Shown here: positions 1 to 7,892 of the stretch, piece by piece
Numbering within the stretch: position 1 is the first letter of the stretch
How the letters are laid out: each line of letters opens with the position of its first letter
From: Streptomyces sp. T12
GTDB taxonomy: Bacteria; Actinomycetota; Actinomycetes; Streptomycetales; Streptomycetaceae
NCBI RefSeq assembly: GCF_028736035.1
Contig: NZ_CP117866.1
Coordinates: forward strand, 11,201,001-11,265,000
DNA: 64,000 nucleotides
Reading direction: 5' to 3'
Made by a program: the position numbers and the translations under genes
The notes under the pieces: model-generated
What the model was told of the DNA's origin: nothing
Databases searched by the model: none
Seen by the model: the letters and a program-made list of their open reading frames with translations, nothing else

Positions 1-448
1 CCGCCATCCGGCGTTTGTGCGCGCGGTCGGCGGCGCGGGTCTGCTCGGTGAGGCTGCTGCCGAACCACAGGGCCCGGAAGCCGTGTTCGGTGCGGTAGAT
101 GGCGGCGTAGGCGTCGATGAGCACGCCGACGGGGTCGTCCCACTGTTCGTCGGCCGCGGCGCGGACGAGATCGTCCATGGCCGTCTCGAGCCGGGCGAAA
201 TAGCCGGCCGCGAGGGCGTCGATGATCGCGTCGCGGTCGGGCAGGTACTGGTACAGAGAACCGACCGAGACCTTCGCCTCCGCAGCGATGCGCGTCGTGG
301 TCAGTGCCTGCACGCCTTCGCCGACCAGGACACGTTCCGCGGCCTGAAGGACGCGGGCCAGGCGGGCTTTGCTGCGCGCCTGCTGCGGGGTGCGGCGTAG
401 CGGAACGTGCCATGTGCCGCCGGGCTCCGGGGCCCTCGGGTCCCCCAT
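1..448 (-). CDS. TetR/AcrR family regulator, C-terminus cut by window edge
   Basis: The reverse strand from an ATG at 448 reads 149 codons without a stop and runs off the left edge. Residues about 20-70 form a TetR-type helix-turn-helix, with TTTRIAAEAKVSVGSLYQY as the recognition-helix region and an aromatic YQY in the usual place. The ligand-binding half is mostly missing from view. It is divergent from the aldolase/kinase operon starting at 506, with 57 bp between starts. By family knowledge it is a local repressor whose ligand is probably a sugar-derived or related small molecule; that role is inference from position only. Confidence 0.85.
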   Translation of the reverse strand, partial: MGDPRAPEPGGTWHVPLRRTPQQARSKARLARVLQAAERVLVGEGVQALTTTRIAAEAKVSVGSLYQYLPDRDAIIDALAAGYFARLETAMDDLVRAAADEQWDDPVGVLIDAYAAIYRTEHGFRALWFGSSLTEQTRAADRAHKRRMA

Positions 449-466
449 GTGCGGCCTCCGAACATG

Positions 467-493
467 AACGTGACTTTGTTTCAGGTTTACGTT
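467..493. promoter_or_regulatory. candidate TetR operator between divergent genes
   Basis: An imperfect inverted repeat, AACGTGA (467-473) and TTACGTT (487-493) with a 13-base spacer, lies in the 57 bp between the partial TetR gene and the aldolase gene. The AT-rich patch around it stands out from the GC-rich background. Binding by the neighbouring TetR is inferred. Confidence 0.4.
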
Positions 494-505
494 ACCGTCG
501 CGTAC

Positions 506-1192
506 ATGACCGACTCAAGCTCGGTGCTGGGTCAGGAACGCGCCGCCGTGGCCGAAGCGTGCCGTCGACTGGGGGCGCAGGGCCTGCTCATCGGCACGGC
601 AGGCAACGTCAGCATGCGGGTCGACGACCGTGTCGCGATCACCGCCACCGGCGCGGTGCTCGCCGACCTGACGGCCGACGAGGTGAGCGTGGTCGACCTC
701 GACGGAAAGGTCGTGGCCGGGACGTTCGAGCCCACCTCGGAACTCGATCTGCACCTGGGCGTCTATCGCCGCTACGGCGCGGGCGCGGTCGTCCACACCC
801 ATGCCCCGATGGCGACGGCCCTGTCCTGCGTGCTCGACGAACTGCCCTGCATCCACTACCAGTTGCTGACCCTGGGCGGCTCGATACGCGTAGCCCCGTA
901 CGCCACCTTCGGCACCCCGGAGCTCGCCGAGTCCGTCCTGAGCGCACTTCAGGGCCGCAGTGCCGCGCTGATGGCGAGCCACGGCGCGCTCACCCACGCT
1001 CCGACGCTGGGCAAGGCGGTCGAGCACGCGCTGCTGCTGGAGTGGGCGTGCGGCGTCTACCAGCACGCGGCCGCCCTCGGAACGCCCCGCGTCCTCGACG
1101 AACACCAGCAACTCGCGGTGATCGAGGCCGCGCTCGCCCGGAACTACGGCACCACCCACCCCGTACCACCTGCGCAGGAGGGAAACCGATGA
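506..1192 (+). CDS. class II aldolase/adducin family protein
   Basis: This 228-residue protein belongs to the FucA/AraD/MtnB aldolase-dehydratase group, which uses a zinc ion to stabilise an enediolate during retro-aldol cleavage, epimerisation or dehydration of phosphorylated sugars. Visible signatures are GTAGNVSMR near residue 26, the acidic segment EPTSELDLHLGVY, the zinc-binding HTHAP motif and a C-terminal ASHGALTHAPTLGKAVEHA block. The start at 506 is chosen because the family fold begins there; ATGs further upstream would run through the TetR promoter region. Its stop overlaps the start of the kinase (ATGA), indicating translational coupling. Exact substrate cannot be assigned. Confidence 0.88.
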   Translation: MTDSSSVLGQERAAVAEACRRLGAQGLLIGTAGNVSMRVDDRVAITATGAVLADLTADEVSVVDLDGKVVAGTFEPTSELDLHLGVYRRYGAGAVVHTHAPMATALSCVLDELPCIHYQLLTLGGSIRVAPYATFGTPELAESVLSALQGRSAALMASHGALTHAPTLGKAVEHALLLEWACGVYQHAAALGTPRVLDEHQQLAVIEAALARNYGTTHPVPPAQEGNR

Positions 1193-2118
1193 AGGTCGTC
1201 ACGATGGGCGTGCATGTGCTGGACGTGCTGGTGCGGCCGGTGGAGGCGATACCCGAGGCCCAGGGCGCGACGCTGGTGGAGGACATCAGGATGACCGCCG
1301 CCGGGACGGCCGGCGGGACCGCACTGACCCTCGCCAAGCTGGGCGCGTCCGTGAGCAGCGCGGGGGCGATCGGTTCCGACCCCACCGGTGACATGCTGGT
1401 CCAACTGCTGGGCGCGGCCGGCATCGACACCCGCTTCCTCGTCCGCCGCACGGACACCCCCACCTCCGCGAGCGTCCTGCCCATCCGCCCCAACGGCGAC
1501 CGGCCGTCCCTGCACCTGCTCGGCGCCAACATCACCTACGGTCCCGACGACGTGCCCTGGGAGGCGATCGCCGAAGCGACCCACCTCCACCTCGGCGGCC
1601 CCGAGTTGATCGGGGTCGAGGCGGCCACGCGCATCCTGTCGTACGCCAAGGAGCACGGCGTGGTCACCTCGGTGGACCTGCTCGCCCCCGGCGTGCTGGG
1701 AAGCTTCGAGCAGATCGCCTCTGCTCTGCCGTACGTCGACCACATGCTGCCCAACGAGGACCAGGTCCTCGGTTTCACCGGCGAGGAGGACCTGGTAGCG
1801 GGCGCGAACAAGCTCCTCGCTGCCGGAGCCGGCCTGGTCGCGGTCACTCGCGGCGGTGACGGCGCGCTGCTGGCAACTCCGCAGGGCACCGAGAAGGTGC
1901 CCGCCTTCGCGATCGACGTGGTGGACACCACCGGCTGCGGCGACGCGTTCTCGGCCGGCTTCGTGCGCGGCATGGGCCTGGGCCGCACCCCGTACGACTC
2001 CGCCGTCCTCGGCTGCACGGCGGCGGCGCTGGTGGCACAGGGCCTGGGCAGCGATCACGGAGACTTCGACCTGACTGACGCCGACGCCTTCGCCGCGACA
2101 CACAAGCCCCGCTTGTGA
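1189..2118 (+). CDS. PfkB family carbohydrate kinase
   Basis: This 309-residue sugar kinase of the ribokinase/PfkB superfamily phosphorylates a sugar or nucleoside hydroxyl with ATP. The N-terminal glycine motif appears as AAGTAGGTALTLAKLGA at about residues 36-52, and the C-terminal signature with the catalytic aspartate as DTTGCGDAFSAGFVRG near residue 245. Length is normal. It overlaps the aldolase stop by 4 bp, so kinase and aldolase probably act in sequence: phosphorylation by this enzyme, cleavage or isomerisation by the aldolase. That pathway order is inferred. Expression is probably controlled by the divergent TetR. Confidence 0.9.
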   Translation: MKVVTMGVHVLDVLVRPVEAIPEAQGATLVEDIRMTAAGTAGGTALTLAKLGASVSSAGAIGSDPTGDMLVQLLGAAGIDTRFLVRRTDTPTSASVLPIRPNGDRPSLHLLGANITYGPDDVPWEAIAEATHLHLGGPELIGVEAATRILSYAKEHGVVTSVDLLAPGVLGSFEQIASALPYVDHMLPNEDQVLGFTGEEDLVAGANKLLAAGAGLVAVTRGGDGALLATPQGTEKVPAFAIDVVDTTGCGDAFSAGFVRGMGLGRTPYDSAVLGCTAAALVAQGLGSDHGDFDLTDADAFAATHKPRL

Positions 2119-2160
2119 CGTGAGAGGCGGAGCCGACGCGCTCTGCGCAGGGTTACGGCC

Positions 2161-2241
2161 ATGACCATGGCGCAGGGATGGTGGCTCGAGCTGGCCCCGG
2201 GGCAGGGCGCCGAGGAGGCGTCGCTGCTCATCCCGGGGTAG
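2161..2241 (+). pseudogene. short remnant resembling a VOC/glyoxalase-fold protein
   Basis: The 370 bp between the kinase and the CbtA gene has no intact gene. A 26-codon frame from the ATG at 2161 contains GWWLELAPGQG, which resembles the start of the second half of vicinal-oxygen-chelate (glyoxalase/bleomycin-resistance) proteins, followed directly by a stop. It is too short to function and the resemblance rests on a few residues. The rest of the gap holds only the terminator at 2439-2478. Confidence 0.2.
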
Positions 2242-2438
2242 GCCGGCCGAGGTGGACGTTCGCCGCCACCGGTGGACCGACAACGAGCCCGAGCAGCCCT
2301 CGCAGACTACGGCGGCTTAAGCGGCGCCCCTGGGAGGCACCTGCATCGGCTGACGGTGCTCTGAATCACCAGCGTTCAGCCAGGGCGGCGGAGGCGTCCC
2401 ACGAACGGCAGGTGCCCGGCAGGCGATGCGACGAGAAA

Positions 2439-2478
2439 CGGCGGGGTCTGCCGGGCGCGCCCCCGGCAGACCCCGCCG
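2439..2478 (-). terminator. strong hairpin terminator of the cbtBA operon
   Basis: Two perfectly complementary 17-base arms (2439-2455 and 2462-2478) flank a 6-base loop, 14 bp beyond the cbtA stop on the reverse strand. There is no T-tract, as is common for actinomycete terminators. Confidence 0.8.
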
Positions 2479-2492
2479 AATGTCTCCGACGG

Positions 2493-3239
2493 TCAGGCGG
2501 CCAGCGTGGAAACACGGCCGCGGGCGGGCTGCGGTTCGAGGACGCGTTCGGCCAGGAAGCCGAACGCCAGCCCGAACGCCGCCCACAGCACGGCTTGGAT
2601 ACCGATCGAGGCCACGCGGAACTCCCAGAGGTCGTTCGCCGGGAAGCCCTTCGGAGTGTTGTCCCCGGTTGGCAGGACGACCATCGCGACCGCGATCGCC
2701 GCGACGTAGGCGACACCGGCGGTGATGGAGGCGTTCCAGTTGCCCCACGCCGGGGCGAGCCTGCGGCCGAGCAGGATGGCCGCTGCGCCGAGCAGCACGC
2801 TCAGCGCGATCATCCCGACGAACAGGACGGTCCGCTCGCTGATGGTGTCGGGGTTGCCGACGGCGGGCGGGTTCGCCGGGTACTTGAGGATCGGGACCAG
2901 GTAGACCAGGAGGAACCCGGCGAGCGCGGTCAGCCCGGCCGTCGCCCGGGCGCCGAACCGGCCGATCCGCCCGAGCGCGAAGCAGAACGCGAGCGCCGCG
3001 ATGCCGCCGATGGCGACACCGAAGACGAGCACGCCCGTGGCCAGACCGGCCGTCGACTGCAGGGTACGGCTGACGAGTTCCTCGCCGCCGTGTTCATGGG
3101 AGTTGGCCGATTCGAACGCGATGGCCGCGTCGACGGGGCCCTCCCCGACCAGATAGGCGAAGACGAAGGCGACCACGCCGGCGGCGAGGCCGGCGAGCAT
3201 GCCGCGCACCAGCAAGGTGCGTACGGTGACGGAGTTCAT
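2493..3239 (-). CDS. cbtA: CbtA family cobalt transport protein
   Basis: This 248-residue membrane protein matches CbtA, the multi-spanning subunit of a predicted cobalt importer usually found with CbtB under B12 control. About six hydrophobic segments are visible, for example LLVRGMLAGLAAGVVAFVFA near residue 8, GVLVFGVAIGGIAALAFCFA near 68 and a C-terminal pair. A periplasmic/loop segment carries SHEHGGEE, whose histidines and acids could bind metal. The ATG at 3239 is preferred because the first transmembrane helix follows directly. It lies 13 bp downstream of cbtB in the same operon, under the cobalamin riboswitch. Confidence 0.88.
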   Translation of the reverse strand: MNSVTVRTLLVRGMLAGLAAGVVAFVFAYLVGEGPVDAAIAFESANSHEHGGEELVSRTLQSTAGLATGVLVFGVAIGGIAALAFCFALGRIGRFGARATAGLTALAGFLLVYLVPILKYPANPPAVGNPDTISERTVLFVGMIALSVLLGAAAILLGRRLAPAWGNWNASITAGVAYVAAIAVAMVVLPTGDNTPKGFPANDLWEFRVASIGIQAVLWAAFGLAFGFLAERVLEPQPARGRVSTLAA

Positions 3240-3252
3240 GGAAGCGGCTCCG

Positions 3253-3471
3253 TCAGTGGCAGGGGAAGCCGAGGAGGTGGCGGGCGTCGTGCACCCACTC
3301 GTGCACACCCTCACCGGAGACCACGGCCGTGGCGCCCTGCTCGGCGCCGACGAAGTACAGCAGGACCAGCATCAGAACGCCGAAGAAGACGGCCCAGGGG
3401 GCGATCGCCCGCAGCGGCAGCGGCGTGAGGGTCTGAGTGGTGGGAGTGGGGGCAGCAGTGGACTGCGCCAT
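3253..3471 (-). CDS. cbtB: CbtB family cobalt transport protein
   Basis: This 72-residue protein has one transmembrane helix (IAPWAVFFGVLMLVLLYFVG) followed by a short histidine-rich tail, EWVHDARHLLGFPCH, the typical metal-binding end of CbtB. It is the first gene of the cbtBA operon. A GAGGAGG ribosome-binding site precedes the ATG, and a small CGGGA/TCCCG hairpin sits just upstream of it, next to the cobalamin aptamer. This layout suggests riboswitch control of translation initiation. Confidence 0.9.
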   Translation of the reverse strand: MAQSTAAPTPTTQTLTPLPLRAIAPWAVFFGVLMLVLLYFVGAEQGATAVVSGEGVHEWVHDARHLLGFPCH

Positions 3472-3519
3472 GGCGAGACCTCCTCGGGAACATCGCGTCC
3501 CGCGTCGTGTGGAGCACTC

Positions 3520-3623
3520 GACGACAGCGTTGGGTCTGACTCACCACCCTCGCCTGGCTGGCCGGGTGGCACACAGTGGCGCGACCGTGCCGGGCTTGCA
3601 CCGGCTTCCGTGGCGCTGTCGTC
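3520..3623 (-). promoter_or_regulatory. cobalamin (B12) riboswitch aptamer upstream of cbtB
   Basis: Read on the reverse strand, the segment contains the hallmark GCCGGTGCAAGCC and CGCGCCACTGT blocks of the cobalamin aptamer and a B12-box-like GTGAGTCAGACC. Its ends form a perfect 10-bp P1 helix, GACGACAGCG with CGCTGTCGTC (forward-strand 3520-3529 and 3614-3623). It lies about 50 bases upstream of the cbtB start. When B12 is plentiful such switches usually shut off cobalt uptake; the visible small hairpin near the Shine-Dalgarno fits translational control. Confidence 0.9.
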
Positions 3624-3714
3624 CTTGTCGCCCCAGATGGTAGGGGCAATATGAACTTCGGCCAACATGGCGTACGCCACCTACGATGAACCGACCTCGT
3701 GGGAAGGGCCTTTC

Positions 3715-4311
3715 ATGACCGTGCGACTCACGCTGCTGTGCTCGGCTGCGTCCACCGAGCGCGACGTGCGCTTCGGCGCGGACGCGCCCCTGGACGAGCG
3801 GGCACTGCGGGAGGCGCGGGCCGCCGCCGGAATGCTGCCGGTGGCCGGCGCCAGGTACACCGGGCCTTCGCAGCGGTGCAGGCAGACAGCACAGGCCCTG
3901 GGGTGGAACGCCGTTGTCGTGGAACCCGCGCTGCGGGACCTCGACATGGGCAGCTGGCAGGGCCGGACCCTCGACGAGGTCGCGGCCGGCGACGGTGCCG
4001 GGCTCGCCGTATGGATGTCGGATCCGGACGCGGCCCCGCACGGCGGCGAATCCGTGGCGGACGTGTGCCGTCGGATCGCCGCCTGGCTGGACGCGCTGCC
4101 GGCCGATGCGGGGCAGGTGCTGAGCGTGGTGGAACAGGCCGTGGCGCGTGCCGCGGTGGTGCATGCGCTGGGAGCACCCCAGCAGTCGTTCTGGCGGATC
4201 GACGTTCCGCCGTTGGCCGCCTTCCAGCTCACCGGCCGGGGTGGCCGCTGGAATCTACGGATGGTGCCGTATCCACTGCCCCGCACCAGCGGGGGAGGGC
4301 AAGCGAGTTGA
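3715..4311 (+). CDS. degenerate histidine-phosphatase-like protein next to cobalt transport
   Basis: This 198-residue protein has the phosphoglycerate-mutase/histidine-phosphatase layout, including YTGPSQRCRQTAQALG, LRDLDMGSWQG and HGGESVADVCRRI. The N-terminal RHG motif is replaced by LTLLCSAAS, so the phospho-accepting histidine is absent. The second histidine region reads LSVVEQAVARAAVVHALG without the usual SHG. A classical phosphatase reaction is therefore unlikely. It is divergent from the riboswitch-cbtBA operon; CobC-like phosphatases act in B12 synthesis, so a binding or regulatory role in cobalt/corrin metabolism is plausible. The start at 3715 follows GGAAGGG; an ATG at 3667 is possible. 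Confidence 0.8.
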   Translation: MTVRLTLLCSAASTERDVRFGADAPLDERALREARAAAGMLPVAGARYTGPSQRCRQTAQALGWNAVVVEPALRDLDMGSWQGRTLDEVAAGDGAGLAVWMSDPDAAPHGGESVADVCRRIAAWLDALPADAGQVLSVVEQAVARAAVVHALGAPQQSFWRIDVPPLAAFQLTGRGGRWNLRMVPYPLPRTSGGGQAS

Positions 4312-4361
4312 CGAGGTAGAGGGTCTGCTTGTCGCGACGTGGAGCGTCGTCTGTGACCGTG

Positions 4362-4396
4362 CGGGCCGACGCGACGACCGCGCCGGCCCGTACGAC
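4362..4396. terminator. weak hairpin between convergent genes
   Basis: CGGGCCG (4372-4378) can pair with CGGCCCG (4384-4390) between the converging ends of the phosphatase-like gene and the downstream I36 gene. Arms are only 7 bases, so function as a bidirectional terminator is uncertain. Confidence 0.3.
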
Positions 4397-4411
4397 CGCG
4401 GTGTCACCGAC

Positions 4412-4798
4412 TCAGCACTCGCCCCGCCAGACGACACGTGTGATGGTGAGCCCCGGCTCGGCGTTGGCCTTGTACCTGCCCGGCCCGGGGTTGTAGTGGA
4501 AGCAGTCGGTCGACGGCTGGCCGCCGAGGAATGACGTCACATCGACGTGGTCCGCCCCCGGGAAGGCGACCCCGTTGTTGAAGATGGAGCCGACGGCCAG
4601 GTTGCCGGACCAGTTGCCCTCGACGGCGAGGAGGAGCCGTCCGGTCTGGTTGGCGCCGCTGTAGGCGCAGAAGTTCCCCTTCGCGCAGCCGGGCGGGTTC
4701 GGCTCCGCGGATGCGGTCGGGGCGACCGCGAGGACGCCGAGGAAGGCCGCCGCGACGGTGCCGGTGCCCAGTGTGGCGAGTCGCTTTCCGGTCAGCAT
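4412..4798 (-). CDS. secreted peptidase inhibitor I36-type protein (copy 2)
   Basis: This 128-residue exported protein has a signal peptide with hydrophobic core TVAAAFLGVLAVA and an ASA cleavage site near residue 30. The mature domain starts EPNPPGCAKGNFCAYSG and contains paired cysteines, an FNNGVAFPGADHVDV block and a VVWRGEC end, as in actinomycete I36 (SMI-like) proteins. It lies 20 bp downstream of a close paralogue in the same orientation, so the pair probably arose by tandem duplication and is co-transcribed. Family members inhibit secreted metalloproteases; inhibition by this copy is inferred. Confidence 0.82.
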   Translation of the reverse strand: MLTGKRLATLGTGTVAAAFLGVLAVAPTASAEPNPPGCAKGNFCAYSGANQTGRLLLAVEGNWSGNLAVGSIFNNGVAFPGADHVDVTSFLGGQPSTDCFHYNPGPGRYKANAEPGLTITRVVWRGEC

Positions 4799-4818
4799 GG
4801 TGAGAACCCCTCCCGTAG

Positions 4819-5196
4819 TCAGCACTCGCCGCGCCATACGACCTTGGTGATGTGGACGCCGGCAGCCGCGTTCACCTTGTAGGCGCCGGGGCCGGGGTTG
4901 TAGTGCAGGCAGGCCGTTTCCCCGCCGCCCCCGGGCGACGTGTACGTCACGTCGACGTGGTCGGCGCCCGGAAAAGCAACCCCGTTGTTGAACACCGACC
5001 GGATGGCGACGTTGCCGGTCCAGTTTCCCTTGGTTTTCATGACGAGTTGCCCGGTCTGGTTCTCTCCGCTGTAGGCGCAGAAGTACTCCTTCGCGCAACC
5101 GGGCGGATTGGGTTCGGCCGAAGCACTCGGCGCGGTGGCCAACACGGCGGTGAAAGCCGCGGCCACCACCGCTCCGATAGCAGCACGTTTGTGCAT
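4819..5196 (-). CDS. secreted peptidase inhibitor I36-type protein (copy 1)
   Basis: This 125-residue protein is the upstream member of the tandem pair. A signal peptide (AAIGAVVAAAFTAVLATAPS, ASA cleavage) precedes the same mature fold: EPNPPGCAKEYFCAYSG, GNWTGNVAIRSVFNNGVAFP and an ITKVVWRGEC tail. It differs from copy 2 mainly in the loop before the third cysteine, which here is glycine rich (SPGGGGE). The ATG at 5196 has a good GGGGGAAG ribosome-binding site. The 280 bp upstream, up to the next gene, should hold the operon promoter; no clear palindrome is seen there. Confidence 0.82.
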   Translation of the reverse strand: MHKRAAIGAVVAAAFTAVLATAPSASAEPNPPGCAKEYFCAYSGENQTGQLVMKTKGNWTGNVAIRSVFNNGVAFPGADHVDVTYTSPGGGGETACLHYNPGPGAYKVNAAAGVHITKVVWRGEC

Positions 5197-5476
5197 GTCG
5201 TTCTTCCCCCTTGGCCGGTGGTGCAGGTCTTGGTCGCGTACCTCCCTCAGACTGCCCGTCACCGACGGCTCCTGCCAGGTGATTCGGCGTGCGCCGAAAG
5301 GTGCTGGTGACGGGTCGGATGGACGTGCACGCCGCCCATCGAGGCCATGTGGCGCGCGGTGACCGGGGGAATGCGGTGGCGAGTTGGCGTGAAAGGATAT
5401 TTCGGGACCTGCTTATCCAAGCGACCATTTCATGCAGATACTTCGGCAATCGCATGACCGATTGTGAGAGTTCCCC

Positions 5477-6571
5477 GTGCTCCGTGTGCATTTCACGCAC
5501 GAAGACCTGCTCAGAACGCGCGTCGCCGCCTCTCCCGACCCCTTGTGGGAGATCGTGCTCAGTGCGAATCTTCTGGCGACGCGTCAGGGTCGGGCCGTCT
5601 TCGGGGCCTGGCGCACGCAGGCACGGGCCCGGTTACGGCGACTGCCCCCTCAACAACTGCACTTGGTGAAAACACTGGCACCGCCCCGCGGCAACTTCCC
5701 CGATTTCCTCAATCCGGCGGAAGCCTCACAGGGGCTGCCAGAAGGTGTCCGGGCGATTATGTCGACGCCTCGCCGGCGGCTGGGCGAGGAGATGAACGTG
5801 CTCACGGCGGCGCCGTCGTGGCTGCGTCCCCTCGCGGACGGTGAGCCCGCGGCGTTGGAGAACCTCGGGCAGGCGCTCCACGGATACTTCCATGCGGCCC
5901 TGACGCCGTTCTGGTCCGCGGTGCGGGCGCAGATCGAGGCCGACCGGGCCGTACGCGCGCGGGAAATGCTGCGGGGCGGTGTCGACGCGCTGCTGTCGAC
6001 ACTGGGCCCTTCACTTCGCTGGCGTCCGCCGCTGCTGGAAGCGGAGTACCCACTCGATCGCGACCTGCGTCTCGAGGGCAGGGGACTGCTCCTGGTGCCC
6101 TCCGTCTTCTGCTGGCAGGCACCGATCACCCTGACCGACCCGCGCCTGCCGCCCGTGCTGGTCTATCCGGTCGCCCGGACACACCACTGGTGGCTGCCTC
6201 GGCAGGCGGCGGCCGGCACCCGGACGCTCGGCAGACTCATCGGCCACGGGCGGGCGGCCGTGCTCCAAGCCCTGGAGGACGGCTGCACGACGAGCGAGGT
6301 GGCCCGGCGCGCGGGGGTGACCCCGGCGACGGCCAGCGAACACGTCAAGGTCCTGCGGGAGGCAGGGTTGACCGCGTCGGTCCGCGACAGGAACACCGTG
6401 CTGCATGTTCCCACTCCGTTGGGGTTCAGCCTGCTGACGGCGAACCGGTCCCGGGAGGCGCCGACGGAGGGAAGCCCGTGCTGTGACAGGGAGGGCACCT
6501 GCTGCGGTACCGCGCCGGGGAACCCGGATGGTCACCGCACTCGCCGGGTGCCGGTTCGGGGGAGCCGATGA
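5477..6571 (+). CDS. ArsR-like winged helix-turn-helix regulator with large N-terminal domain
   Basis: This 364-residue protein matches a common Streptomyces regulator type: a roughly 230-residue N-terminal domain of unknown function (DUF5937-like) followed by a winged HTH. The HTH is visible near residues 255-310 as AVLQALEDGCTTSEVARRAG and TPATASEHVKVLREAG. A GTG start is used. The C-terminal tail after the HTH carries CCDREGTCCG, a cysteine cluster that might bind metal or may be an unstructured extension. It stands alone between divergent or convergent neighbours, so no target can be named. Confidence 0.78.
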   Translation: MLRVHFTHEDLLRTRVAASPDPLWEIVLSANLLATRQGRAVFGAWRTQARARLRRLPPQQLHLVKTLAPPRGNFPDFLNPAEASQGLPEGVRAIMSTPRRRLGEEMNVLTAAPSWLRPLADGEPAALENLGQALHGYFHAALTPFWSAVRAQIEADRAVRAREMLRGGVDALLSTLGPSLRWRPPLLEAEYPLDRDLRLEGRGLLLVPSVFCWQAPITLTDPRLPPVLVYPVARTHHWWLPRQAAAGTRTLGRLIGHGRAAVLQALEDGCTTSEVARRAGVTPATASEHVKVLREAGLTASVRDRNTVLHVPTPLGFSLLTANRSREAPTEGSPCCDREGTCCGTAPGNPDGHRTRRVPVRGSR

Positions 6572-6873
6572 TGTACACAGGTGCACGGCGTGGGCCGAGC
6601 CGATGAAAAGGCGTTCATGATGGGGCACTGTCCGGGGCGCGGGGGCGCCCAACCGTCCTACGACGGCCAGCACCTCTGCGCGGCCGTTGTCGACCGACTC
6701 ACGTTCCACGGCGCCATCACCAGGCCGGCACCGAGTCCTGCCGTCTCGCCCACACCGAGGCCCAAGCCGAACAAGCGGAAACCGGCTGACCAGCCGTCAC
6801 GCATGGGCCATAACCCATTGACCCCAGTGTCCGCCACGCGCACCCGCCGCATCACAGCCGACGGCGTCCCGGA
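6572..6873. other. intergenic stretch, no supported gene
   Basis: About 300 bp between the HTH regulator and the convergent membrane-protein gene. Short open frames exist on both strands, but none shows a recognisable motif or a good ribosome-binding site. No strong hairpin or repeat is seen. Confidence 0.4.
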
Positions 6874-7677
6874 TCAGGACCGGCCGCTCCCTGCCCCCAT
6901 TGCCGTCCCGCCAGGTCCGCCCGTCGATGGCGGAGGTACTCGCGGGGTGGACGGGGTGTCGTCGTCCAAGTCGCCGCGCAGGGCGGCGAGGGCGAAAGCC
7001 ACCGTGGATGCCAGGATGAGCAGCGCGAGCGGCCCCCAGATCGCCGGGATCGCCCATATCGGCCAGTCGTTGGCCGCCTGTGCCCAGAGCGTCAGGATGG
7101 CTGTGGCACCCATGCCGACGCCGTGCCACCGCACCACGGTCGCTGCTTTCGCGTGACGCCGCTTGCCCCGCGCCAAGAGTGGCCACAGTCCTCCGACCAA
7201 GGCGGTCAGGCCGAACGAGATACAGGCGAGCGCGCCGCCGAGGCGGTCCTCGGGCCAGCCCACGGGCCCGGACGACGTCTGCTGCCGCCGTCCGTCGGCG
7301 TCCCGGACCTCGACGACCTGCCCGTGCCAGATCAGGCCCACGACCTTGTCGCCCGGCTCCATCTCCGACACCACCGGATCCGTCTGCGGGAACGTCACTT
7401 CCCACGGCTTGCCGGTTGGCAGCAGCAACTCAGCCTCTGGTGACTTGTTCCTCTTTCCGCGGTGCGTTTCGGCCGTCTGAACGGTGAATTCCTGCTCCCA
7501 CAGACAGCCCGACGCCTTCACCGGGACGGTGGCACACGCCGGCGCGGCACGGAATTCCCGCTCCCGCTCCAGCGCACCGCGGACCTCGAAGGCTGACGCC
7601 ACCCCCATGACGAGAGCGACGCCGGCGATCATCAGCCACGCGACGCTCCGTATCACCCTGTGCCCAGCCGAGCTCAC
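6874..7677 (-). CDS. membrane protein of unknown function (DUF3592-like)
   Basis: This 267-residue protein has an N-terminal transmembrane helix (VAWLMIAGVALVMGVASAF), an extracytoplasmic domain of about 120 residues with two cysteines (ACATVPVKASGCLW), then three helices in the second half, including GALACISFGLTALVGGLWPL and AIPAIWGPLALLILASTVAF. This topology resembles actinomycete DUF3592-type proteins. The GTG at 7677 is preferred because the first helix follows directly and the divergent oxygenase gene begins at 7893. The C-terminus is proline and glycine rich and disordered. Function is unknown. Confidence 0.7.
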   Translation of the reverse strand: MSSAGHRVIRSVAWLMIAGVALVMGVASAFEVRGALEREREFRAAPACATVPVKASGCLWEQEFTVQTAETHRGKRNKSPEAELLLPTGKPWEVTFPQTDPVVSEMEPGDKVVGLIWHGQVVEVRDADGRRQQTSSGPVGWPEDRLGGALACISFGLTALVGGLWPLLARGKRRHAKAATVVRWHGVGMGATAILTLWAQAANDWPIWAIPAIWGPLALLILASTVAFALAALRGDLDDDTPSTPRVPPPSTGGPGGTAMGAGSGRS

Positions 7678-7892
7678 CGTGCCTCCCCACCATTCCCACG
7701 CGTCCCCCGCCCGTACATTTGAACACGGGCCAGGTGGCTGCCCATTTCCGGGCGTGCCCGACGACCTGCCGTACGTGTGGCCGGCATCGGACCGTGAGCA
7801 CGGCAAGCGCCCACCGGTCGATGAACCGCGCCGTCCTGCCCGGGTTCGGGCGGGCATCGCGGACACTGGGCAGCAGGGAAGGGAGGCCGACC

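Noticed and set aside
304..1188. Long forward open frame upstream of and in frame with the PfkB kinase
   Set aside because: It is arginine/proline-rich out-of-frame translation of the class II aldolase gene; the kinase homology starts only at the ATG at 1189.
1144..2283. Long reverse open frame antisense to the PfkB kinase
   Set aside because: Composition is that of a GC-rich antisense shadow with no family motif; the forward kinase has clear signatures.
6658..6855. 65-residue reverse frame with hydrophobic glycine-rich segment
   Set aside because: Borderline membrane-like composition but no ribosome-binding site, no family resemblance, and biased only by GC content.
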